DNA of 64,000 nt from Tipula vernalis (lineage: Eukaryota; Arthropoda; Insecta; Diptera; Tipulidae): positions 461,068,995 to 461,132,994 of the forward strand of contig OY282558.1 of NCBI GenBank assembly GCA_958295665.1, written 5' to 3'. The notes below the pieces were generated by a model. It did not search any database, was not told where the DNA came from, and saw only the letters and a program-made list of their open reading frames with translations. The position numbers and the translations under genes were made by a program. This document shows, one piece after another, positions 47,492-62,400 of this stretch; within the stretch, counting starts at the first letter, position 1, and every line of letters starts with the position of its first letter.

Positions 47492-50400
47492 AGACATGGT
47501 TGTACGTCGTGTTCCGCCACCCAATCCAACATTTATTGTAGTCGATGTGGCTGTTGTCCATTTTTGACTTGCCATCCGATTACGATTTGATAAATTGCTA
47601 TGATAGTTATTGTTAAATGAATTCATAGAATGCATTCCGGCGTTCGATAGTAGCACCGATGAATTTGTGGCTGGTCCCGTGCATGATAGATGCGGCGGTA
47701 GTCGTACCGAACCTGTAAGTAAAGGTAAACAAAATGTTTTCTTTATTATTTATATTTTTAATGACTTCGTCGAGAGAGCTTTAGGATTAATTAAAAGTGT
47801 AAATCTTCATTATCCGATGATTTGAGATATGCAAGAGGGATTCATCCTATTACTCAGTTTTTAATAACTAAAAGCGTGTTAATTACTTTTGAAATAATTC
47901 GTTTGTTTTATTTTATTTTTTTATATTCTGAGCATAAGCTCATTATAAATATTATATTTACCATCCCCATCAACATCATGGTATAATTATTGCATGATAT
48001 GCTTCTTTATTATTCACAAAAAGGAGGTTTTGTATTTACGTGCAGAAGAGAAATACTACGAATTGTTTGTGAGATTTATTTTGCTGCCTCAACAGCAATG
48101 AAAAGTGGTTTTATTGTGTTTTTGTAATATTTAGAAATTTCTTTAAAAACTTAACCAGTGACCAGACGACAAGCTACTTGTGTATGTTTTGAATTGTTTA
48201 GTTATTATCGGAACTTGGATTCATCGATAGAAATATATCCGGTAAATAAACAGTAATATTGGATAAAAATTACTAATTAATATTTGAACAACAAACGTCA
48301 ATATTAGACTAATAATTTAAGGCGCAGACTAATTTTAGTTCTAATTCGCGTCACTCTTTAGTTTAAACAAACTTTTTAAAAATTCTCAAATATCACGGAA
48401 ACGAGGACACTATTTAGTAATGGTTATGAAAAATTCGATTTATTCAGTTGTTTGGTGATAATTTGATGAGCATTCGGAATCGATCTGCATCGACTAAAAA
48501 CTTAGATTACAAAGAGAATCTAAGTGGCTATTTCAGAATTTGGTTAAATTGCCTAACAGACTGTTTATAGCGCCCTAACAAAGGATTATTCGAAACTTTA
48601 AATAGAGCACGATACAATTAGATACGATCAGGAATCATTCGTGGTTGGATATCAATAAATTCTGAGGGTCCTACATTATTAATCAAAAATCTGGTCAAAA
48701 CTAAAATAAATTAAAACGAATATCAATCGAAACTAACGACGCGTTGCGACAAACGAACGAGAGCGAAACAAAATAATTGTGATCAAGAGGAACAACCAAC
48801 AAAAAATTTCCAACTTAGATTGTTTCGAATTTTTAAATATCGGATGTGATGGACTTATTGAGATGAACTTAATCGAATTACCATCCAAATCAATATGAGT
48901 TTTGAAGGAGATAATCAGTCTTAAAAGCAGTGTCGCCATTTTCAAAAAACTTAATGCCGGGACGTATTAATGGAAGTTGGTTTTGTCCTAAGTAAATTAC
49001 TTTTTTTAAGAGTTTCAAACTACCTTACGGAATCTGATATGTAAGGATTTAGTGACGGTACTGTAACCATTAAGACTCTTGATATTCAAAATAATCCGGT
49101 GTGAGATGTTTTTTTCGGTCGTGATCAACTTTTCACCAAGCATATCGTTTTGTAGGCGAAACTTACTCTCCAAGATCTCCATAATTTTTAACCTTTGTTG
49201 TTTCCCCATCGAAAAATTGGGGGAAACGGGGATAATTTTGTTGCAGACATCGTCTAATCTTGAAATCTATAGAAATCTGTGGATTTTGTGACATGCACTA
49301 TGTGGTTTATTTTGGTATTGAAGATGAAATGGGCTGCATTAAAACCTCACTAAGGATCGCAAAGACGCGATTTACACGCATCAAGAGCTTGATTTTTGGC
49401 AAAACTCATCCAATTTACGTCAAATATTTTAAAAGACCACGATTGTCTTGGTCTGGCTATCACCAGTTACTTTGGAATTTCGAGTTGTCGTGGTTCGGCC
49501 CCGAATCGAAAGTCAAAAGGGCCACCGCAATACCACATACGAAGAGTTTGATCCATAAAGCAGAATTGTTTATCATCAAGGAAGTTTAGCGGGAAACATT
49601 CTGTGTAGTTATCCAAATATTTATCAAGAAGAGACCATGAGTCGTAACAGTCGACTTAAATCTTTATAGCTATTCATCGACAAAGAAGGTCTGTTGAGAG
49701 TGAGAGATTTTTGTTGGGTGTAAATCTACGGATGATAATCTACGAGACTAATTTGCTCAATCTGCATCCTGGACAATCACTATTGCAAAATTTAATCAAA
49801 TAAACATTTTGGGTCATAAAGAGTTGAAATATAATACGCCATTTTGATCAAAAAATGTCTCGAATGCGTATGAGAAAACCATAAAACGTTTCACTTTTCA
49901 TCGCCTATTTACTACCACCGGTGTAAATTACACCGGTCTAATTCACATTAAAACAAAATATGGACAAGGACAAATTTCTATGATCAAGGATCACAATGGT
50001 GTCTTATGTAGCACCGGAAACATACTTTATACCACTTTGTGAGTCATTTAAGAATTCCTGACGAGTAAGTGAGCGATAATGGAACAAACTTAGTCGATGG
50101 CAAACGAGATTTTCTAGTACTTCACCACGACCAATTCCTTAATTGAAGGACAAACAAATTAATATCGGATTTTTGTTTTGGCCAACTACGAACAAATTTT
50201 CATTGAATCGTACTATAGAGTACCTCACTTTGTCAGACTTTGGGAATTCAACATAAAGTTAATCTAGTATTACCTCAATTGAGTCACCAGCAACGTTTAT
50301 TCAATTTAATATTTCTTTTGTTGCTCCTTGAACGTGACTTCACAAACGTCTAATTTAAGCCAATATTTTTTTTTGGATCAAGTGAAGAAACTAAAACTCC

Positions 50401-53400
50401 CCACTTCAAAAAATTGTTTAATTGAGGGAAGGAGGGGATAGTAAATACTTCAGATAAGCTACTACTTTAGTTAATTCAGCTCAATTGAATAGGCCGTAGT
50501 ACAAATATTTTTTCGAAAAAAATTTTCAAATAGGCCCCAAACCTGTTTCTGTTAACCTGTTTGATGAGTTCGAGTAGAGAAATCCCGAATTTTGAAAACT
50601 TCTATAAAGTTTTATTTTTTTACCAAATTTGAAACTCCTTGGTTCTAGATCATTTACACCTGCTTGCTACGACTTCATTATTATGCTAAATATTTTTATG
50701 ACGGCAAGGTTTTTGTTTTATAAGTTGTAATATGACTTGTTTGTTGAGTATAGGCTAAGAAAAATTCATATGTTCTGGAAATAACTGTGCTGCATCGACA
50801 TAATTATTCCGCTTAACATTTTCCGGCTTTAATTTTCGGATGGCCCGGATACCTTTCAAAGCATTTTAATTATTGTTGTTTTATGGCTGCAATATAATAG
50901 GATAGTTGCATCTATCCTTGAATATTGGCGCGAAGATTGGCATAGGTAATGTGCTTTCACAGGAAAATAAACAAGAGGTTTAATACAATTAGTGATTGTG
51001 GTTATTATTTTAAAATTTATAAAATGTACAGACAAAATTTCGGTATCAATGAAAATGGATCTTCTAAATGCGTGCGATGCAAATCTAAATTTTTGTAAAA
51101 TCGAGCAGCGCAAGAACATTTAAACAATTAAAGCTTTTCTTTTCCAACTTATTAATTAATCGCCAGCGGTGGGAAAGAAAAGCTTCTATTGGTCAAATGA
51201 TACTTGCGCTGGTGGGTTTTATACAAATTAAGATTTGCATCACGCGGACTAGGCTAATTAGTGAACCCGACTAGGGTTTAATCATAATGAATACGAAAGG
51301 CATTTCAATACATGTAAATATTCCTGAATTTTAAACGCGCATAACTCGGCATTGTAGTTTCAAATAATGGTAACTAAATTTACTAAGCGTGACGTGATGA
51401 CAACTGGTTTTTAAAGTCTTGACAAAGCTAGATCCGGGAATCACCAAAGAAGTGCGCAAGACATCAGAAATTTCCAAACGCAGATCCTGAATATAAAAGC
51501 ATCAGGAGTTCAAGCTATCATTCCATTCCAGGAAACTTGTACTTATGGTTGATACAGTCACTAACACTTACGAATTATGAAAGGTCGAAGCTAAGATAAC
51601 CTCAGAAAATTTAGAGTACTCCCCTTACGTTACTCCCCATTTAGTACTCCCTAATTGTAAAAATTAATAAATTTAAAACTGCAAAACTTCAACTTCCAAA
51701 TAAATTTTGCTATACAATGCAGCTAGACAAGATCATTTGCCATACATCGAAAAAATGGTTTCTTTAACCCGCATAAATTTGGTTCGTACAGATATCCCAA
51801 TTAATTTCCAAGACTTAATCGTTCCCATAGCTATAAATTTAAATATTCTTACTAGACACGAGTCCAAGTCTAAGTTTCTATAAACAGACGCTTACAATCA
51901 TCGTACAAACGAATATTAATTTGTATTTACATCAGAAGAAAGACATAACAACCAAGAGTTCTGTTGTGTTGTGTCGTATAAATTGTGCTACTATGCATAT
52001 ATACTAAATATATGTAGGTACATACATTGTCCTGAAGAAATAAATGTCTGTAAGAGTTTTCCACTTGATTTTCTTGTATTCTTTTTGAAATTATAAAATT
52101 TATAAATATAAAAATAATAAAATAAAATTGTTAATACTTACAACAACAAAATATATATAATTAAGAATTTATATTAAAAGAAAAACTAGTTTTTTAGTGA
52201 CATCATGCCATTAAAGTGTTTGGTTATATACTTAAATACAAATCTAACATAATTTACATGCTAATTCGTTCGGTTAGTGTCTTGAGACTGATGCCAGATG
52301 ATCCTAAAAATAATATTTAAATACAGTTAAAAAAATATAATAATTTAAAATTATTTAATATACTACATATACAAGAACTAAGCGGTTGATGTGCACCAAT
52401 AAATGAAGTGGATTAATAAATAAATGATGAATTATTATGATGAGGTGAATTTAAGTTTTAGACGTAAAATTCGCCTTAAAATGAATAGAACATCGTTATA
52501 AATTTTGTTTGGAAACAATACGTTTTTTGAGTGTAATGCACCCACCAATGCACCCACCTAGTTCAATAATTCTTCCCTTCTCGTTTTTTTTTCCAGCTCG
52601 TTCTTTTCAGAGTTTGCTGTGTCATTGTAGGTTTTAATGGAACAACAAACCATTTTCTTTGAGCACCCCAAATCCGCTGCAATTGCTACAATAAAAAACT
52701 GTCCCCCCATAATTGGCAATCGTTTTTGCAATTATTAACAATGAAGGTGAAGTTAATAAAAAAATTGATCTTTATTGGCTTTTTTATAAAGCAATTTTCA
52801 ATTGAACGGTTGTTTTTTAAAAATTTAATACGCACGTATTGCGGCCGAGTAGTCAACAATGGGGGAAACCAGCCGTTTTCAGAAAACAGAGAAATTGCGT
52901 GCAGAATCCACGGGCTGGCCTGGCCCACCTTTTATGTCACTACTGTTGCCATACATGAACCAATGCAATGTGCCGCGGTTTATGCAAAAAAGACCAATAG
53001 TCATTCTTTCTTGGTTACGAAAAAGTTGGGACTACCTTGAGTCACAGAAAACATTGCATTATACAAATCACTTATTTCTAAGCAATGAAACAATTTTTGT
53101 ATGAAATATCGTGAACTAAAATACTATTGCAACACTATTTTATGCAAAACGTCCTTTTCTGCTTTATTTTAATTACCATCACTTTCGATACGTTCTTACA
53201 ATAAAAATTGAGGTGTGGCCAACACACGACTTTCTTTTACGAACAGAGAATTTTGAGAAATTTTATTTTTTTCCTAATTTTTTTTTTAATTTGTTTTTCA
53301 TTTTTGGAAATATTTTGTATTAAGTAGTTTTTTGTAAACCTTATACTTTTTAAGATATTTGCAAAACAAATTTTCTGGACCAAGGGAGTGGCCACTTCCG

Positions 53401-56400
53401 GTTAGCCGATTTGGAGTAAAATTCACTGGGACCTACCAATTTATCAAAAAAGCTTAAATCTGAAGTTTCAGTTCGATTGATTAAACCATCTGGGCTGTAG
53501 AGAGGACACAGACAGACTGACAGACTAACAGACTAACAGACTGACCGACTGACAGACAGACAGACAGACACCATTTCGAAACCCACTTTTTCGGACTTAG
53601 GGGAGCTAAAAACAAATAAATTTCTAAAAATCTCAAGGTTCAAAATTTTCATGATTACTATACTTTATTTTACTAGAGTAAAAGAAAGTAAAAAACCCTA
53701 ATCCATACGAATCGTTCGTTTAGTAAAAGTTCTGCAAAATTATTTTTTGGAAATCGCACTCAACTCCCAAGGGCCAATATCGGCCATTGCCAACAATGAT
53801 GACAAAGGTTTGGCTAGCACATAGAATAGGTCCCTCAAATACCTAGTTAGAAAACCCTAATCTATATGAATCGTTCGTTTAGTAAAAGTTCTGCAAAATT
53901 ATTTTTTGGAAATGGCACTCAACTCCCAATGGCCAATATTGGCCATTGCCAACAATGATGACAAAGGTTTGGCTAGCACATAGAATAGGTCCCTCAAATA
54001 CCTAGTTAAAAAACCCTAATCCATACGAATCGTTCGTTTAGTAAAAGTTCTGCAAAATTATTTTTTGGAAATCGCACCCAACTCCCAAGGGCCAATATCG
54101 GCCATTGCCAACAATGATGACAAAGGTTTGGCTAGCACATAGAATAGGTCCCTCAAATACCTAGTTAGAAAACCCTAATACATACGAATCGTTCGTTTAA
54201 TAAAAGTTCTACGAAATTATTTTTTGGAAATCGCACTCAACAATGATGATAAAGATTTCGCTAGCACATGGAATAGGTCCCTTAATTTCCTAGTTAAAAT
54301 TGAGGGGTGGCCAACACACGACTTTCTTTTACGAACAGAGAATTTTTAGAAATTTTATTTTTTTCCTAATTTTTTTTTTTAATTTTTAAATTTTTATTTT
54401 TATTTGTTTTTAATTTTTGGAAACAATTTGTATTAAGTAGTTTTTTGTAAACCTTATACTTTTTAAGATATTTGCAAATCAAATTTTCTGGACCAAGGGA
54501 GTGGCCACTTTCGGTTAGCTGATTTGGAGTAAAATTCACTGGGATCTTCCAATTTATCAAAAAAGCTTAAATCTGAAGTTTTAGTTCGATTGATTAAACC
54601 ATATGGGCTGTAGAGAGGACACAGACAGACTGACAGACTGACAGACTGACAGACTGACAGACTGACAGACTGACAGACTGACAGACAGACAGACAGACAC
54701 CATTTCGAAACCCACTTTTTCGGACTCAGGGGACCTCAAAACAATTAAATCTCTAAAAATCTCAAGGTCCAAATTTTCATGATTACTATACTTTATTTTA
54801 CTAGAGTAAAAGAAAGTAAAACGACTCTGAGCTGAAATTTTTTGTATTTGTTCAAGATAATAATTGTACTAAATTTGTACTAAAACAACATAAAATAGCT
54901 TTCAAAAATTGTAAAGGTAAATCATTTTTCAAAAAGCGAATCAGTTCAATTTTTAACTCCCTAAAATTTTGGGATTAGAATAAACGAAATATCATATTTT
55001 AATGAGATTCCGTTTCCTTTTCAATATACCAAATATTGTTGGTGTTTGAAGTGTAATTTAAAACATTTGGTAATACTTCAAAATTATTAGAGAGAATATT
55101 TAATTTCCCAAAAAGCTAAACCGATATTACATATTTTGTAATATTGCACCTATGTAAATTTTCACTTTGATCCTAAAAGTAGTTTTACCAAAAAAAACAA
55201 AGCGATAAAGCGAATTTCTTTATTATTAAAATTACAATAACAAAAATGTTAAATCTCAGAATTAATTGAAACAACTTTTCGATTTGAATAACAAAATTTT
55301 AGCATTTTTGAAATATAAAAAAAGCTTTTATCTCTTTATAGAATCAAAATATTTGTAGAGTAAAGCTCATAATATAGCAACAACAATGTTATCGATTATT
55401 TAAAACTTATAAAGTTTAGTTCGATAAGATTTATGGATGAAAAATTGAAATTTGTTAGATAAAATGAGTCCTAGGTATATATGTAAGATAGAAAGTACAA
55501 TGCAGAGATCCGCAAACTTTGTACCCATATGCAAAAAACGTTCCTCTTACAAATAATTTTAGAAAGCGTTTGTAATTTGAAACAATAAATTCAAAAACTG
55601 AATTGGGTCAACTTTGAACAATGTGTGCGTCGGTTCAAGAAGGTTCCGCGGAACTTAGATTAAAAATCCATGATGTACTACGAGTATGGTAAAAATTTCT
55701 TAAAATTTGGTATATTGAAGTGATATTTGTTGAATCGATAAAAACTATTCATCTATCGTACTGTTACTGTATATATGTAAACATAAATTTACATCTGATA
55801 TTTATCTTACGTTAGCGAAAAATGGGAATGTCAATTTATGTAGATACGTGTAAATAGTTGAACGCAAATATAAAACACTATTCGAATTACATAGTTTGTA
55901 AAATGAGTATGGCCTAAAATCACCCTAAAATGTTAATTATTTGAGTAATTATGGATATAAACTAAAAGAAAGATATCATCATTTGAAAAGTTATATGAGG
56001 TGAGGGTGTTTAGCATAACAAAATCGTAATGGTTTCTGCTTTTGGCACGCAGACCCAACTAACATGTCAGTAGGCAATGTGTACAGGTGGTCTACGTAAG
56101 AGAGACATATGCCGTGCACCCTCGAATTGGTTACTGCGTGAGCTAGGACGTTAAAAGTTAGCTGGGAAGGAGTTGGGAGTGTCTCGAGTCCCAAGGGCTT
56201 TTACTAATTCCACAACATCACTTATAACTATATTATCAATTGTGAATAATTGTGAGAGTGAGTGTATTTTATTTCAACAAATCAAAACTCATACCTATAA
56301 AATTCTAACACATTAGTATTCAAGTAAAATTGAAGAGAACCTCGAATAGGGTGGGCAATATAATTAAATGGACGGTTTGTTTGTAGATATCTCAGTAACT

Positions 56401-59400
56401 AAGAAAACATTTACAAATTTACGATTGAAATCTTTTATTGACGTTGATTCGTTTTGCTTAGGTATATGAAACAATATTGATGGCTGGCTTCTGAAAATTT
56501 TTAATGACGCGGCTGCAGTGTTTCAGTCGAAATGTTGGCAATTCTTATCGAATGTTGGCTTTAAAGGTAAGAGACAATGAACGATTGATGTAGATAGCCC
56601 CGCAAAAAGTTTGGTGTTGTCAAATCGGGCGATCTGGATTGTCCATATGAAATCGTCCAATATAGATATGACACTTCCACGAAACATTTGGCGCAAAATG
56701 GTCATTGTTTAACCGGCTGGCACTAGCCGAAATTAAAGTTCTTCCATGCCAATTATTGTCCCAAAAAGTCGTTTCGCATCACCATGATGGCTCTAGCGAT
56801 TATCATTGATAGTAACAGCCTTCTCTTCAAGAAAGTACCATTCAATGATACACTCCGACCAAATCCCAAATCAAACTAACACTTTTTCTACTGAATAATT
56901 CGAGGATTTTTTTTTTTTGTAAGTTGCTTGGTTGAGTTAGTGCCTCAAGGTAGTTAGATGTTGAGCCAAAAATGATTTTAGGCTCCACTTTCTAGAAAAC
57001 CACCAAGGTCGATTGTTTGAATTGCAATTTTTAAATTTCTGTTTGGCTAACATGAACATTTATATTTGATTTTCTGCAATAAATTTTTCTTTTGAAAATG
57101 TCATTGCACACGGGTCAAACATAGCATTTTCACTGTCTATTTTTATTATTGAACCATCAAATTTTGGTTTTAGTTGTGGTTTCTTGCAAGAGTTAACTTA
57201 AATCAATCAGCCTGTAAAAAATACAAACTAGACACAGTTAACCATTAATGGCATACTAATTGCGATGCACAACAACAACAAAATCGATCAACAAACTGCT
57301 GAGCCGCATAAAAATATTACAAACCGCAAATTACCAAAATAAAAAATTGGTTTTCAATACGATTTTACCAATAATAATTTATGCAAATTCGATTTCCAAT
57401 TTGCAAGTAAAAAAAAAAAAAAAAATTATTTCAGTTAAATATTTGGTTTGGTCACACGAAATCCAATCAAAGTTGAAAATATACAATTCTTTTCCGTAAA
57501 GCTCGACGACGAGTGTATATTGCTACTTTGCAAAAAACTGGGGAATATAATGAGTCTGCGTCAATAAAAATTTCATTTTCTCTACAGCGACACCAAAGTG
57601 AAATTAAATAAAAAAAAAATAAAAGGAAAGTTTTTTACTTTTTTAAATGAATAAATTAAATTTAAATTTTTTTTTTTGTATAATTTAAAAGAACAAAATT
57701 TAATTGCAGATATTATAAATTCAAAGCAAAATGTTTTTTTTTATTAATAAATTATTATTTTCAAAGAAAGAAAATGTGGAAAATACGAGCAAATCTTCTT
57801 ATAGAAATTATTAAAAAAAAATCGGGAATTTTTTTTTAATGAAATATCACATAAAATGAAACTGGCTGCGTATATTTTAATCCAAGGTTTTATGGTATCT
57901 TACTACATTGTTTTATGAGATAATTAATTGTGGTTGTTTCTCTTTGCTGTTTGGCCACTGTTTTGCCGCAAAGGTATATCTGATGATATAAAGTTGTTGT
58001 TCTAAATTTAGGGTGTACGAAATATTTTATTTAATTGCTTTACGAATGATTTATACGGGTGGTACTGTCGATTTACACCGAATTTTGTTATCATTGCTGC
58101 ACCAACAGCCAACCTATTGAAAAATTAAGCCTAAGTGATCTGGTCAGATGGGGCCGTGCAAGCATTTCAAACAAGTCATATTGAGCAGTGCTATTTCAGC
58201 TGGTTGACTGTCAGATTCACAATTTATTTCTAATGATCTCGCTTCACTACGTTAGTTAATGAGCCAACATAATTTATCTGGCAAACTCGAGCGGTGGAGT
58301 TTAAAACATCAACTTCATCTAGAGCTTTCTGCGAGGCATACTCAACTCATATCGATGGTTCGAAGATAAAATCAAAAATACTGAGAAACTTGTGTCACAC
58401 AATTGTAATTAAGGTATTGTGATACGGATGTATCAGATTGGTTATCGAATGACGTCAAGGTAGTTCGTTACTGTTTTTTACTTATTTGCAAATTCTTACA
58501 GTTGAAACCATTTTAAGAAAGCTTTGTATTATGAAGGTAATAATTGTAATTGTATCTTTCCAAGCGTTTTATTTCCAACATTTTATTTACAATATATATG
58601 GTAATAAAAGACAAGCTACTTTTCGCTAAGCTATACAACAAATGGGGAAGCTGCCATCTTAGAACAATAGTATAGCAACAAAAAACTCTTAATATTTATG
58701 GATTTCCTTAATATTAATGCTTTTATTATTCCACAAATCTTATAGTAAGCAGTATACTATATGTATGTACGAATTTTACAGTTGTAAATATTTAGGCACT
58801 TGTTTCTTAAGAAGAAGCCATAAATATATGTTATACAAGATGCGAGAACGTTTGATGAAGCTTTTATTTTATTTGTGTGGAAACAATGATGGAAACCTAA
58901 ACGTTGCATCAAAAATATAAATTTTTCACGTGGAAATTATTTACTCAACATATAATGATGCTTATCTCGATAAAAAGGATATTACCTGGTTTTGTTTCGA
59001 GTTTTTCTATGTAGATACATAGCTTTATGTTTTGGAGAAAGAAGTCGATAAGGGAAATAGGTGGTAGACGAACTAAAATTTATTATCTTGTTTTCGTTGT
59101 ATGTATATACCATATTCCGGAGGGTGTTATTTAGGTGTGATACATATGGTTGCTACAATCGACTTTATTTAGGTTGATTTATGTGTTTCTGGTTTATTGG
59201 TTTCGGGTATTATTTAGATGGTGTTGATCGAATAATTCATGCCTAGGAACTATGACTTTATATAAGCTGTTAATATTTGATGAATGTTTATAAAATTGGT
59301 AATAAAGAAAAGCTTAACTTTATTACTTTAATGATTTTACAGGCAGACGGCTGCTTCCATCATCTTTGGGAGAAATAAATTTTTGCTCAATAGTGATATT

Positions 59401-62400
59401 AAATGTATCACGTCAAGAGTTATTTAAATGATGAAAAAGATGAAAATGTAAATGACATTTGATTGTAAAAACCTTTCAGCTCTCTATACATTTACATTAT
59501 TACAATTTATCACATACCATTGCAACTTCCTTCATCAAATCGATATGATTTTCAAAAAGATTTTATCATTTCTTGAGAAAATATCAATTTCCGAATGAAC
59601 ATTTTCTTAAATATAACAATGAAAACCTATTTTCATACACAATTTTCACAATCGAACCGGTACAACAACAATAAAAAAAAATTCAATTAAACTGATTATA
59701 GATAGTGTACATGAAAATTCTGCAAATATATCCCACAGCACTATTACTACTCGTGTTACGGTACAGAAACAGTAACATACCCACAAAAAGGATATGGAAA
59801 ACGGAAATCTTTAATATACAATTTTCCTTATCTTGTATGCCCTTCATTGCCTTTACCCATACTTCATAAAACAAAAAGTATTTAATTTGAAAGAGTTTAT
59901 AAATTTAAATTTAATAACATGTTTGGTTGACGTTTTCCCCGAAAACAAAAAAAAAAACAAATCGTTTGGGTTAATTAAGGAAAGTCATAAAAATTATATT
60001 TTATGAGTACCTACCATGTTATCTAGCGGGCGATATGGGATGTAAAATATAAATGTATATGTATTACGGTTTGTTATCAATTTGGTTATTGTTCTTTTCC
60101 AAAAATAGAAAAACAAAAAAATGGTTTAGGGTAATCTATATTTTCCGTGAACGGAATTTATATTGTTAACCGAACTTGCGGGACGATTTTTATGCGGCAA
60201 CCGAAATATGCTCGTTTTGTAAACAATTTAATTATGCTTTACGCAAAATTTTACTATTGTAAAAAAATGGAAATGAATTTTCCGTTTCTTTTTATACGGG
60301 AAAATCGTATATACGAAAGTTTAACCAACCGCAAAAGAAGGTTTTGCCAAATTTTTTGATTCTATTAAATTTTTGATTTTTCGTTTGGGATACATACATA
60401 TCGTTGATGTCAATTCACAATTACGTATCTAAAAATATTGAATAAAAATTTACGTATCTAAAAACGTTTAAAATTAATCGTACATGACTTATTTACTGTT
60501 GGTGACTTTCATCGACATTGGTCATATGCGACCAATGTCGTGTTTTAAATACGTAATTGTAAATTGACATCAACGATATACCCGCGTATTGGGTGTTTGT
60601 TGAATTTTAGATGGTTGATTAGAATTTTAAATTGGATACATTTTTCGATATGTTTGGAATAGTGTGGCTTATTTTAGAAAAGTTTTGTTGGGGTCCTTAC
60701 AAAACAACATGGTTGACCTATTTTGTTATATTTTGAAAATTACATTTTATTTGTGAAACAAACCAATTGTTGACATCATTTTGTTCTTTTTTCCGTAACT
60801 ATAATAATTTCTTTATTAAGTCGTAGCAATATCAAGAAAATCAAGAGGTCCAAGAAGGTTAATTATGAAGGCTATTAACAGAATATAAAGAATAGACATC
60901 ATCGAAAAATAAAGAGAACGGAGAGTCAGAAGGATCGATAGATTCAGGAGGAACAAAATAATCGAAAGCTTCAAGAGAACCAACATAATCAAAAGAATCA
61001 AGAGGGACAAACCAAAAGAGAAATAAGAGAATGAATAGAAGCAATCTAATCAAAGGAATCAAGAGGATCAAGCGAATCGAGAGAATCAGGAGAACCAAGG
61101 AATTCAAGACAATAAAGAGTATCAAGAGAATTAGAGTAAAAACAGAATTTTAAAATCAAGAAAATCGAGAGACTCAAGAGTCACCTGTAAGAGATTCAAA
61201 ATCATCAAGATTCAGAGAATAAATCAAGAAGAAGAGAGAATGGAAAGGATCAAAAGAATCGAAAGGATCTTAACAATTAAAAGAGTCAAGAGGAGCAAGG
61301 AAAAGAGCCATTAATGCAAATTTAATTTTATTTTAATAACCAACTAGAATTTTCTTCGTTCAGAGTTTTGTATTATTTGCAATTACGTGTAAAAATGACG
61401 ATGAACAACAGTATCCTATCTTGAAAAGGATGCAAGTTCTGAAAGATCAAAACTTGTAGAATTTGATGTCAAAGCAGGTTGTAACTACAGGCTGAGATCA
61501 AGGAAACAAGTCGCATTGGATATTTGGTTTACAATTATGAGCATCAAGTCAAGGTAATAGTTTAATACGCAATAAGCAACCAGCTACTCAACCTACCAAC
61601 ATTTCGAGTAGATTTTAAAGTAACCGGAGTTGACGGAACGTCAAACAACACTATTAAATTTAAGGCATACGTAACTAAAGAAGGGTTCTAAGAACAATCC
61701 ACAGAAAAACTGAAATAGGCAGATTATCAATATGATTCTAGGATACATAATGTTTGATTAACAAAACTTACATATCAACCGATAGCTCAGGTGGATCGGT
61801 TAGAGCATCTCTCGTTCGTGGTACATAATAATCTTAACATAGAATTATGTAAGTTATTGGAAAATGAAAAGAAGAAGAGTCGTTTCAAAAAGCGTTTGAA
61901 GATATGCGGAGCAGGTTGTTCGATACCCAACAACGCCACCAAACAACAACGCAACAGAACGTTGAGCAATATGATAGCAGAGACGGATTTGGAAAAGATA
62001 GCAGCGTAAGCACAGCAATAACAGCACCAATTATGATAGATACATTTTCTTCTCTCACAAAAACAACTCGATTTTAGATATATGGTATTGGTGGCATTTA
62101 TTTCCATCATAAATATAAGAAACGAAAGGTACCTCAATATCAAGAAGGAACAATATCAAAAAATTAACGGAAAATTGATCTGTGTTAAGCAAGATCAAGA
62201 TTCTCATAAAGTTCCTACATTCATTTTGAACGTGTAATGAAAAGAGTCCAGGCATCCTGTTACATAAGCGTCATCTCACGAGTTTGATCCTCGATTGGGC
62301 ATATAAAAGTACATAACATGTAGGCATCAGCTTAACTTCAAATTCAATGTTGGTCAAGCAACTCGATTGATGGGAATCATGGTAGAAGCAGATTCGCTTC

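Noticed and set aside
54581..54772. Minus-strand frame with repeated SVSLSVCQ
   Set aside because: It is a translation of the GACAGACT microsatellite.
60816..61125. Leu/Ile-rich minus-strand frames resembling membrane proteins
   Set aside because: They come directly from the A/G-rich short-period repeat on the other strand and have no stop-free flanks or splice sites that matter.
61779..61826. Functional tRNA gene
   Set aside because: The D-arm is good but the T-arm is 470 bases away and the acceptor stem pairs poorly, so no intact tRNA can be formed.
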